Shown here: positions 55,661 to 63,294 of the stretch, piece by piece
How the letters are laid out: every line of letters begins with the position of its first letter
Numbering within the stretch: position 1 is the first letter of the stretch
DNA from: a bacterium
Lineage (GTDB): Bacteria > UBP6 > JAFGXH01
Reading direction: 5' to 3'
NCBI GenBank assembly: GCA_027064085.1
Contig: JAMOQH010000188.1
Location: 1-64,000, forward strand
DNA length: 64,000 nucleotides
Notes under the pieces: model-generated
What the model saw: the letters and a program-made list of their open reading frames with translations, nothing else
Database searches by the model: none
What the model was told of the DNA's origin: nothing
Program-made: the position numbers and the translations under genes

Positions 55661-55724
55661 AGTAATTAAGAGGAGAATATTAAATGAAGCATTATTTGAA
55701 AATGATGAACTAAGTATTCTGTAT

Positions 55725-55757
55725 AAAAACTATATAATAAAAGTTATATAGTTTTTA
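55725..55757 (+). terminator. AT-rich Rho-independent terminator after the TcmP module
   Basis: AAAAACTATATAA (55725-55737) pairs with TTATATAGTTTTT (55745-55757), 13 pairs around a seven-base loop, ending in a T-run. It separates the module from aroC. Confidence 0.65.
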
Positions 55758-55843
55758 ATTAAGAAAAGGAGGTTAAAATAAAACCTAATACTTTCGGAAA
55801 CAGATTTAAAATAACAACTTTTGGAGAAAGCCATTCTGTTGCA

Positions 55844-56632
55844 ATGGGTGTTTTAATAGAAGGTATTAAGCCTAATGTTAAAATAAGTATTAGTGATATT
55901 CAAAATTTACTTGATAAAAGGAAGCCAAAGGGAAAATTAACAACTAAAAGAAAAGAAAATGATGAGCTTGTAATTTTATCAGGTGTTTTTGAAGGAAAAA
56001 CACTTGGAAGTCCTATTGTTGCTATTGTTTATAATAAAGATGCTAAATCAAAGGATTATACCGATATTAAAGATGTGTTTAGGCCGTCTCATGCTGATTT
56101 TACATTTTTTAAAAAGTATGGAATAAGAGATTATCGTGGTGGTGGTAGAAGTAGTGGCCGTGAAACTGTGAGTAGGGTAATAGCAGGAGCTGTGGCAATT
56201 TCATTTTTAAGTGACAAGTACAATATAGAAATAATCTCAAAAATAACTCAAATTGGTCCTTTTAAAACTGATAAATGGGACAAAACTAGTGATAATCTTC
56301 CATTTGCCGATGAAACTCAACTTAAAGATATTGAAAAATATATTAATTCACTCCATGGGGATAGCATTGGAGCAATCATAGAATCCCGAATTGAAAATTT
56401 ACCACTAGGCATAGGGGAACCCGTTTTTGAAAAATTAGAAGCGAATATTGCAAAAGCAGTTTTAAGTATTGGTGCAACCAAGGGGATAGAATTTGGAGAT
56501 GGTTTTGATTTTGCAAATAAAAAGGGAAGTGAAGTAAATGACCAGATGGATAAAAGAGGTTTTTATCAAATCATTCAGGTGGAATACTGGGAGGAATATC
56601 AAATGGAGAAACGGTTGTATTTAGAACAGTGA
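55844..56632 (+). CDS. aroC: Chorismate synthase, N-terminal two thirds (frameshifted; true start upstream)
   Basis: Makes chorismate from EPSP with reduced FMN. The conserved start of the family is readable before this ATG: N-T-F-G near 55788-55799, then RFKITTFGESH from 55802, so the natural start should be near 55779. There AGGAGG (55768-55773) is followed after five bases by ATA, not ATG. By my reading one A is missing near 55799, so NTFG and RFKITTFGESH are in different frames. The body is normal: RPSHADFTFFKKYGIRDYRG, GGGRSSGRETVSRVIAGA and IGATKGIEFGDGF. After GSEVNDQMDKRGF the frame goes wrong at a T5 run (56560-56564); one more T would restore SNHSGGILGGISNGE in the next frame. Either a decayed gene or base-calling errors. 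Confidence 0.75.
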   Translation: MGVLIEGIKPNVKISISDIQNLLDKRKPKGKLTTKRKENDELVILSGVFEGKTLGSPIVAIVYNKDAKSKDYTDIKDVFRPSHADFTFFKKYGIRDYRGGGRSSGRETVSRVIAGAVAISFLSDKYNIEIISKITQIGPFKTDKWDKTSDNLPFADETQLKDIEKYINSLHGDSIGAIIESRIENLPLGIGEPVFEKLEANIAKAVLSIGATKGIEFGDGFDFANKKGSEVNDQMDKRGFYQIIQVEYWEEYQMEKRLYLEQ

Positions 56633-57078
56633 TAAAACCTACTCCATCAATATCGAAAGAACAAAAAACAGTTAATGAAAATAATCAAGAAGTAAAAATA
56701 AAGATAAATGGACGACATGACCCTTGTATTGCAATAAGGGTAATACCCGTAATAAACAGTATGGTTGCATTAAGTTTACTAGATTTAATAGGTGATAGCC
56801 GTTTAGTAGAACCAAAAGAGAAACTTGAAGTATTAAGAGATGATATCTCGGAAATAGATAAAAATATTTTTTTATTGCTTGATGAACGATTTAATATAGT
56901 AAAAAAAATTATAAAATATAAGAAAAAGAAAAATATAGCTATAGAAAATAAAAATATAGAACAAAATTTAATAAATAAAATACAAAAATTAGAACTAAAA
57001 AATTTAACAAATGACTTCATTAAAAAATTATATAATAAAATTTTTAATGAATCTAAAAGGATACAGAAAGATGATTAA
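56629..57078 (+). CDS. Chorismate synthase C-terminus fused to AroQ-type chorismate mutase domain (frameshifted part)
   Basis: Continuation of aroC after the frameshift. The true overlap begins about 56557 (FLSNHSGGILGGISNGETVV); the GTG at 56629 is only the first start-like codon. IKPTPSISKEQKTVNENNQE and GRHDPCIAIRVIPVINSMVA are the chorismate synthase end. From about residue 72, LEVLRDDISEIDKNIFLLLD begins an AroQ chorismate mutase helix: LRxxIxxID...LLxxRxxxVxxI, then KKKKNIAIENKNIEQN and a final helix to SKRIQ. So one chain would make chorismate and turn it into prephenate. The stop overlaps the ATG of the LRR lipoprotein (57071). Confidence 0.75.
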   Translation: MIKPTPSISKEQKTVNENNQEVKIKINGRHDPCIAIRVIPVINSMVALSLLDLIGDSRLVEPKEKLEVLRDDISEIDKNIFLLLDERFNIVKKIIKYKKKKNIAIENKNIEQNLINKIQKLELKNLTNDFIKKLYNKIFNESKRIQKDD

Positions 57079-58066
57079 AATACATATATTACTAATTTTA
57101 AGTTCTTTTTTTATGTTTTCATGTGATAAAACAATGAAAAAAGAAGAGAATAAAGAAATAATACCAGATAGAATACTAAAAAAATGTATAAAAAAGAATT
57201 TTAAAGGTAAATTAACAAAAAATAATTTACTTAAAGTAAAAAAATTTTCATGTACAGGAAAAGATGGATTAATAAAAAATTTTAAGGGAATTAAGTTATT
57301 AAAAAATGTCGAATATTTTAATATGAATAGCCAAAATTTAGTTGATTTGGATTTAGTTGAAAATATGGTTAAAATTAATAATTTAAACTTATCATATAAC
57401 CATATTGTTGATATTTCAAAAATTAAAAAATTGCTCAAAATTAAAAAATTGAATTTAAAATATAATGAAATAAAAGATATTACTGCGTTTATCCATTTAA
57501 AGAATTTAGGGTATTTAAATATTGAATATAATATGATTAAAGATATTAGTCCACTAAGCAAAATGATAAATCTAACTAAAGTAGACTTAGAATATAATAG
57601 AATTAAAGAAATTCCTGATTTTAGTAATTTAAAAAAGTTATCGTGGCTTGATTTAACTACTAATGAGTTAAAAAAATTAGATAATTTAAAAACACTAGTA
57701 AATATTACATCTTTATACTTATCCGAAAACAAATTAAATAATATTCCTGATTTATCAGATTTGGCAAAACTTAAAACCCTAAATGTTCAATTTAATAATT
57801 TAAAAAATCTAGAATTTATAAAAAATAATATAAATCTAGAGCATTTAGATTTAGAAGCTAATAAATTTAAAGATATTTCATATTTAAGTAATTTTAAAAA
57901 ACTTACATGGCTTGATTTGGATGATAATAATGTAGAAGAAATTACTCCTTTATTGAGTTTAGAAAAGCTAAAGAAGTTGTATGTTAAAAATAACTGTATT
58001 AAAGATTTTAAAAATTTAAAAATAAGGTATATAAAAGGAAAAAAAGAACAGAAAGACTGTGAATAA
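57071..58066 (+). CDS. Leucine-rich-repeat lipoprotein
   Basis: A 331-residue lipoprotein. ATG 57071 (MIKIHILLILSSFFMFSC) is chosen: it starts the signal peptide, has AAAGGA upstream and overlaps the previous stop by eight bases. A longer reading from 57011 runs inside the mutase domain. The lipobox is MFSC. After a charged linker with a Cys pair, about ten SDS22/internalin-like repeats of 21-22 residues run from residue 75 to 315, each like NLxYLNIxYNxIKDISPLSK (for example LKKLNLKYNEIKDITAFIHL-type units). A terminal NNCIKDFKNLK cap carries a Cys. The repeats form a curved binding surface outside the cell or in the periplasm. The ligand is unknown; there is no evident link to aromatic amino acids. 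Confidence 0.8.
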   Translation: MIKIHILLILSSFFMFSCDKTMKKEENKEIIPDRILKKCIKKNFKGKLTKNNLLKVKKFSCTGKDGLIKNFKGIKLLKNVEYFNMNSQNLVDLDLVENMVKINNLNLSYNHIVDISKIKKLLKIKKLNLKYNEIKDITAFIHLKNLGYLNIEYNMIKDISPLSKMINLTKVDLEYNRIKEIPDFSNLKKLSWLDLTTNELKKLDNLKTLVNITSLYLSENKLNNIPDLSDLAKLKTLNVQFNNLKNLEFIKNNINLEHLDLEANKFKDISYLSNFKKLTWLDLDDNNVEEITPLLSLEKLKKLYVKNNCIKDFKNLKIRYIKGKKEQKDCE

Positions 58067-58153
58067 TGATTTTGTTTATACTGTTTTCTTTAAAATATTT
58101 GATTTAAGGGTTTATATATCTTATTATCTTTATCAAGTTGTTAGGAGTTAAGT

Positions 58154-60649
58154 ATGAAGAAATATAAAGTAAAAATTAAAGATTTAAGAAACTCATTTGA
58201 TGAAAAAAATTTAAAGTTTAAAAATACATCTGAAATTGAACCACCTATAAGACCTTTTGGGCAACACAGAGCTATTGAAGCATTAAATTTTGGTTTGTCG
58301 GTTAAAAATAAAGCTTTTAATATTTATGTTACTGGCCCAACAGGAACAGGGAAAACATCAATTATTAAAAAAGTATTAAAAGAATTTGTTAAAGATAAAG
58401 AGGCAAGTAATGATATTTTATTTTTAAACTGTTTTGAAGACCCTTCAAAGCCTATTTCTATTGTTTTACCAAGGGGCGAAGGGCGTAAATTTAAGAAAGA
58501 TATGGAAACTTTTATTAATGATATAAAAATTGAAGTTCCAAAAGCAATGAATAGTCCCCTTATAAATGAAAAGAAAATGAAAATAGTGGATAAATATCAA
58601 AAATTGGAATCCTCTATTTATCAGGAAATATCTACCTTTACTAAAGAAGTAGGATTTGCTCTTGAAAAAACGCAAGCAGGTATTGTTGCTAAGCCGGTCA
58701 ATAGCGATGGTTCATTTATGACAGAAGAACAATTTACTGCACTTACTGAAGATGAAAAAAATGAAATTGGAGAGCGTCAAGCTAAAATTCAAAGTAAAAT
58801 GGATGCTGCTGCTCAGCAAGAAACTAAAAATGAAAAAAACTTTAAAGAAGATATGTCTAAATTTGAAGATGCTGTTGTTGTTTCTGTAGTGAGTCCAATA
58901 ATTGCATCAATTAAAAAGAACTATAAAAATAAAAAATTAACAAAGTATTTTAAAAATTTAAAAGAAAATTTAGCAAAACATAAACAAGTATTTTTATTTA
59001 AAGAAAAAGATGCCTCTAATGAGAAAGCACAAGCTTATTTAGAATATGTTTTTGCCCAATATAATGTTAATTTGTTTATTGATAGTTCAGAAACGACAAA
59101 TGCCCCTATTGTTTTTGAAAGAAATCCAACATTTAATAATTTATTTGGTTGGATAGAACACGAAGAGAAGAATGGATATTTATCTACAAATTTTACTAAA
59201 ATAAAACCTGGTTCTATCCATAAAGCAAATGGAGGTTATTTAGTTATTCAAGTACTTGATTTACTAAAAAATCAATTGGCTTATGATGAATTAAAGAGAA
59301 CTTTAAGGAATAAAACATCAAAAGTTGGAGAGAATCCATTTGCAATGTATTCTCTTAAACCATTAAAAAAGCTTGAGCCAGAAGATATAGACTTAGATAT
59401 TAAAGTTATTTTAATTGGTTCAAGTCAGTATTTTGCTATGCTTAATAGATATGATGAAGAATTTTCTAGATTATTTAAGGTGAAATCTGATTTTGACCAT
59501 TTTGTTTGTAAAAATGAAGAAAACTTAGATCAATTTTTCAAGTTTTTAAAAATGAAAACAGAAGAAAAAGAAATTATGTCCTTAAATAAAGGTGCTGTAG
59601 CAGAGTTAATAGATTATAGTACTAAATTGGCAGGTCAACATAATAGATTAACCTCTCGTTTAAGCAAGCTTGAAGATATACTTTATGAAGCTAATTATAT
59701 TGCTAAAACTAAGAATAAGCGTGTTATTTCAAGGGAAAATATTGAAGAAACTATTAAAAATAGAGATTTTCGTAATGGTAAATTTAAGCAATTAATTCAT
59801 GATTCAATACATGAAGGAACTACTTTAATTAATATTAAAGGGGAGTCTGTTGGTGAAATTAATGGTTTAGCTGTTTATTCAATAGATGATTTTTCTTTTG
59901 GTATTGCAAGTAAGATAACTGCAAGATCTTATGCAGGAAAGCGGGGGGTTATAAATATAGAAAGAGATGCTAAATTGAGTGGTAAAATTCATGATAAAGG
60001 AATAGGAGTTTTATCCGGGTATCTATCTGGTTTATTTAGGGATATTACTCCATTGAGTTTGTCTGTATCTATTTCATTTGAACAAAATTATGGTGGAGTA
60101 GATGGTGATAGTGCTTCCTCTACTGAAACTTATGCTATTTTATCTTCATTATCTGGTTATCCTATTAAACAAAGTATTGCCGTTACTGGTTCAGTAAATC
60201 AAATGGGATTTATTCAACCGATTGGGGGGGTGAATAATAAAATAGAAGGATTTTTTGCAATTTGTCAACATGGGGGATTAACAGGAGAGCAGGGCGTTAT
60301 CATTCCTATTCAAAATGTTAAAAACCTGATGTTAAGTAAAGAAGTTGTGGAAGCTGTTAAAAATGATGAGTTTCATATTTATGCTGTTTCAAGAATAGAA
60401 GAAGGAATAGAGATTTTAACTGGTAAGAAATTTGGTAAAGAGCTTAAAGATGGTGGATATACTAAAAACTCAATTCTGGATAAGGCTTATAAAACTCTCA
60501 TGAAATTTGTAATTCAATCTTCAGATCAAGTAAAAACAGCAAAAAAAGCACTTGGTATTAAAGATGATGAAGAAAAAGAAGGGGATAAAAAAGAAAAAGT
60601 TGAAAAAAAACCTAAAAAAGAAAAGAAGCCCAAAAAATCCAAGAAATAA
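58154..60649 (+). CDS. Lon-family ATP-dependent protease (LonB/LonC/YcbZ-like)
   Basis: An 831-residue protein. Residues 30-560 are an AAA+ ATPase with Walker A GPTGTGKTS (61-69) and an inserted helical region (about 130-270) that replaces the usual Lon N-terminal domain. IKPGSIHKANGGYLVIQVLD is the Walker B/sensor block of this subfamily. The C-terminal Lon protease domain has the catalytic dyad Ser653 (GVDGDSASSTE) and Lys696 (GGVNNKIEGFF), 43 residues apart as in classical Lon. There is no LAN domain, so it is not housekeeping Lon. A very basic tail ends in PKKEKKPKKSKK, possibly for nucleic-acid or protein contact. AGGAG lies seven bases before the ATG. Confidence 0.9.
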   Translation: MKKYKVKIKDLRNSFDEKNLKFKNTSEIEPPIRPFGQHRAIEALNFGLSVKNKAFNIYVTGPTGTGKTSIIKKVLKEFVKDKEASNDILFLNCFEDPSKPISIVLPRGEGRKFKKDMETFINDIKIEVPKAMNSPLINEKKMKIVDKYQKLESSIYQEISTFTKEVGFALEKTQAGIVAKPVNSDGSFMTEEQFTALTEDEKNEIGERQAKIQSKMDAAAQQETKNEKNFKEDMSKFEDAVVVSVVSPIIASIKKNYKNKKLTKYFKNLKENLAKHKQVFLFKEKDASNEKAQAYLEYVFAQYNVNLFIDSSETTNAPIVFERNPTFNNLFGWIEHEEKNGYLSTNFTKIKPGSIHKANGGYLVIQVLDLLKNQLAYDELKRTLRNKTSKVGENPFAMYSLKPLKKLEPEDIDLDIKVILIGSSQYFAMLNRYDEEFSRLFKVKSDFDHFVCKNEENLDQFFKFLKMKTEEKEIMSLNKGAVAELIDYSTKLAGQHNRLTSRLSKLEDILYEANYIAKTKNKRVISRENIEETIKNRDFRNGKFKQLIHDSIHEGTTLINIKGESVGEINGLAVYSIDDFSFGIASKITARSYAGKRGVINIERDAKLSGKIHDKGIGVLSGYLSGLFRDITPLSLSVSISFEQNYGGVDGDSASSTETYAILSSLSGYPIKQSIAVTGSVNQMGFIQPIGGVNNKIEGFFAICQHGGLTGEQGVIIPIQNVKNLMLSKEVVEAVKNDEFHIYAVSRIEEGIEILTGKKFGKELKDGGYTKNSILDKAYKTLMKFVIQSSDQVKTAKKALGIKDDEEKEGDKKEKVEKKPKKEKKPKKSKK

Positions 60650-60732
60650 TAAAATGTAGGAATAAGTTGATAACTTGTCTTGTAGAATTATTATTGTGAG
60701 GGATAGATTATTTGAATTAAGAGAGAATAGAT

Positions 60733-61332
60733 ATGAATAAAGTAGGTTTAATCGCAAATAACGAAGTGTTATTTAATAAAATAGTTAAGAAAATTGGAGA
60801 AGAAAATAAAAAACATATAGAAATAGAATTTTTAGATGATAATTTACTCCAAATTGAATCAGTATTGAAAAAAATAAGCTTATTAAATGATAAAAAAGTA
60901 GATTTCATAGCAATAGATAATATTGATTCCTTTTTGGAATTTGAAGATTTGCAAAGTAAAAGTCCCTTGCTAATATTGCACCCTATAGATACATTAGTTT
61001 TAAAACTAGGTGGAGAGTTAAATCAATTTCCATTATGGATATTAGAAAATAAATTAGCGAAAAGATTATTAGATTTACATGGATTTTCATATCAAGTTGC
61101 TGATAAACAAACAAAAGAAAATTTGTTAAAACTAAAAAATAAAAACTTAACAAAAGAGCAGATAGAAAATATAATCAAAAAAGAAGTTCAACGATACAAG
61201 CCTTATGGTGTGGATTCTATTGTTTTTACTCATGATTATAATACCTTAGGCATTAAACAAGTTGAAGAGCTAGATCTATACAAGATAGAAGACTCTTATG
61301 TAAGAGAAATTATTAATTTATTAAATAAATAG
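60733..61332 (+). CDS. Hypothetical protein, 199 residues
   Basis: Not recognised. It starts MNKVGLIANNEVLFNKIVKK, with GAGAGA upstream, and seems cytoplasmic with no membrane segment. It has a Rossmann-like beginning (KVGLIANN), a strand pair VDFIAIDNID and SPLLILHPIDTLVLKLGG, and a second half with QRYKPYGVDSIVFTHDYNTL. The VDSIVFTHD-type strand faintly recalls glutamate/aspartate racemases, but the catalytic cysteines are absent, so that is not claimed. It lies 83 bases after the Lon-family gene and ten bases before malQ on the same strand, so it probably shares a transcript with malQ. Confidence 0.6.
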   Translation: MNKVGLIANNEVLFNKIVKKIGEENKKHIEIEFLDDNLLQIESVLKKISLLNDKKVDFIAIDNIDSFLEFEDLQSKSPLLILHPIDTLVLKLGGELNQFPLWILENKLAKRLLDLHGFSYQVADKQTKENLLKLKNKNLTKEQIENIIKKEVQRYKPYGVDSIVFTHDYNTLGIKQVEELDLYKIEDSYVREIINLLNK

Positions 61333-61342
61333 AGAGGAAGTG

Positions 61343-62833
61343 ATGAAAACTAGAGATGCTGGAGTCCTTTTACATATCTCATCTTTACCTGGGAAGTGGT
61401 TTATTGGTGATATGGGAAGCGATGCATATGAATTCATAGATTTTTTGAATGAAAGTGGTTTAAAATATTGGCAGATTTTACCAACAGGTATTGTTGGAGC
61501 AGGAAATTCACCTTATCAATCAATTTCTGCGTTTGCCGGGAATCCTTTATTTATTAATATTCCCAAATTAGTAGAAATGGGTTTTTTACTAGAAAGTGAC
61601 ATAAGTAATGTCAAACTTAAAAAAACGGATAAATCTGATTTTCAAAAAGCTGAAGAATTAAAGCAGCCTTTTCTAAAAAAAGCATTTGAAAATTTTAAAA
61701 ATATGGATGAAAGTAACAAATGGGATTGCTATCGATTTTGTGATAGTCAATCATATTGGATAGATGATTATGCTATCTTTAAGGCATTAAAAGATAAGTT
61801 TGATGGTAAACCATGGTATGAGTGGGAAGAAAATTTAAAGAATTATAACTATGATGAAATTGAAAATAAGCGAGCAGAGCTAGGAGAAGAGGTTTATTTA
61901 AATAAATTTATTCAATACTTATATTTTAAGCAGATAAAAGAGTTGAAAGATTATGCAAACAAAAAATCGGTTAAGTTAATTGGTGATATTCCTATATTTG
62001 TTTCTTATGATAGTGCAGATGTTTGGAGCAAATCATATTTATTCCATCTAGATGAAAATAAAGAAAGAACTGTTGTTGCGGGGGTTCCTCCTGATTATTT
62101 TTCAGAAACAGGTCAATTATGGGGAAATCCTCTTTATAATTGGAGCTCTATGAAATCTGATGACTATTTATGGTGGAGATTTAGGTTTGAGTCATTAATG
62201 TTACAAACAGACCTAATAAGGCTTGACCACTTTAGAGGTTTTGAAGCTTATTGGGAGGTTCCTGCTAGCGAAGAAACGGCAATAAATGGAAGATGGGTTG
62301 AAGGCCCCTCTTTTAATTTTTTTGAAATCTTGCAAAAATATTTTAATAAACTGCCTATAATTGCCGAAGATTTAGGGGTTATAACAGATGAAGTAGAAAA
62401 CTTAAGAGATAGTTTCGGGTTTCCTGGAATGAAAATTTTACAATTTGCCTTTGGTGATAGCCCTCGAAATCCATTTTTATTACATAATCATACATATAAT
62501 AGTATTGTCTATACCGGAACACATGATAACTCAACCACTTTGGGCTGGTATAAAGATGCTAAGAAGAATAATAAAAAAATAATAAGTGATTTAAAAAATT
62601 ATTGTATTTTAGATGAGAAAGATCCTGCTTGGTCTATTATAGAAACAGTGCTTTCTTCTGTTGCTAAAACCGCAATAATACCAATGCAGGATTTTTTAAA
62701 CTTAGATGATAATTCAAGAATGAATACCCCTGGAACACCAACTGGAAATTGGCTTTGGAAAATGGATAAACAAGCTGATAAAACTTTATCAAATAAAATA
62801 TATAAATCTTTAGTTAAGTTTAATAGAATATAA
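61343..62833 (+). CDS. malQ: 4-alpha-glucanotransferase (amylomaltase)
   Basis: GH77 enzyme that moves maltodextrin chains between glucan acceptors, serving glycogen or maltodextrin turnover. Length is 496 residues, the compact bacterial type. Signatures are GVLLHISSLPGKWFIGDMG, YWQILPTG and GNSPYQSISAFAGNPLFINI. The nucleophile Asp is in QTDLIRLDHFRGFEAYW, the acid/base Glu in PIIAEDLGVITDEV, and the third carboxylate in YTGTHDNSTTLGW. ATG 61343 is chosen because AGAGG lies six bases before it; an in-frame GTG one codon earlier is less likely. No other glycogen gene is nearby. Confidence 0.95.
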   Translation: MKTRDAGVLLHISSLPGKWFIGDMGSDAYEFIDFLNESGLKYWQILPTGIVGAGNSPYQSISAFAGNPLFINIPKLVEMGFLLESDISNVKLKKTDKSDFQKAEELKQPFLKKAFENFKNMDESNKWDCYRFCDSQSYWIDDYAIFKALKDKFDGKPWYEWEENLKNYNYDEIENKRAELGEEVYLNKFIQYLYFKQIKELKDYANKKSVKLIGDIPIFVSYDSADVWSKSYLFHLDENKERTVVAGVPPDYFSETGQLWGNPLYNWSSMKSDDYLWWRFRFESLMLQTDLIRLDHFRGFEAYWEVPASEETAINGRWVEGPSFNFFEILQKYFNKLPIIAEDLGVITDEVENLRDSFGFPGMKILQFAFGDSPRNPFLLHNHTYNSIVYTGTHDNSTTLGWYKDAKKNNKKIISDLKNYCILDEKDPAWSIIETVLSSVAKTAIIPMQDFLNLDDNSRMNTPGTPTGNWLWKMDKQADKTLSNKIYKSLVKFNRI

Positions 62834-62835
62834 AA

Positions 62836-63291
62836 TTATTCTGGTAATATAACACCTAAAGAAACAACTCTTTTGGCAAGTTTACCAGTATGTTTTATTA
62901 AAAAATATGGATTTAGTCCTTCTGATTCTAATATTTCCCAAAATTCAAGCAAAAGCTCATCTCTTATTATTTCTTTTGATAAATAATAAGATTTTTCGGT
63001 AAAGTCATTTATTACTAGTAGTTGGAATAAATCTATTGCTTCATATCCAGGATACTCTTGTGAATATAGTCCTTCTGCAGGATGTGTTACTTCTGGAATA
63101 TCTAAAAGTTCATAGTTTCCTATTCGGCCCTGATTAACTTTTTCTATTAAAATAGACTCAAATCCTTCAATTAAGTTATCAATTATCTCTTGGAATTTTA
63201 TTTTGGAGTCATTGTAATACCTTTTCTTAGTTTCTTCTTGTTCTTCAAGGTAATTGGCTCTTTCTTGTTGTAAATCTTGAAATAAACTCAT
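62836..63291 (-). CDS. Hypothetical protein, 151 residues
   Basis: Not recognised. An acidic, mainly helical, cytoplasmic-looking protein that begins MSLFQDLQQERANYLEEQEE and has a central IGNYELLDIPEVTHPAEGLY and EYPGYEAIDLFQLLVIN. The last helix pair ends AKRVVSLGVILPE. No signal peptide or known motif. Its start is three bases after the stop of the DUF2330-like gene on the same strand, so the two are co-transcribed. It converges with malQ, with the two stops only two bases apart. Confidence 0.6.
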   Translation of the reverse strand: MSLFQDLQQERANYLEEQEETKKRYYNDSKIKFQEIIDNLIEGFESILIEKVNQGRIGNYELLDIPEVTHPAEGLYSQEYPGYEAIDLFQLLVINDFTEKSYYLSKEIIRDELLLEFWEILESEGLNPYFLIKHTGKLAKRVVSLGVILPE

Positions 63292-63294
63292 ATA

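Noticed and set aside
60224-60231. G7 run in the Lon-family gene as a third phase-variation tract
   Set aside because: It encodes the required P-I-G-G-V-N motif before the catalytic lysine, so it is explained by protein constraint, and it is shorter than the G9 tracts.
60733-61332. Resemblance of the 199-residue protein to glutamate or aspartate racemase
   Set aside because: Only a VDSIVFTHD-type strand is similar; the two catalytic cysteines and their motifs are absent.
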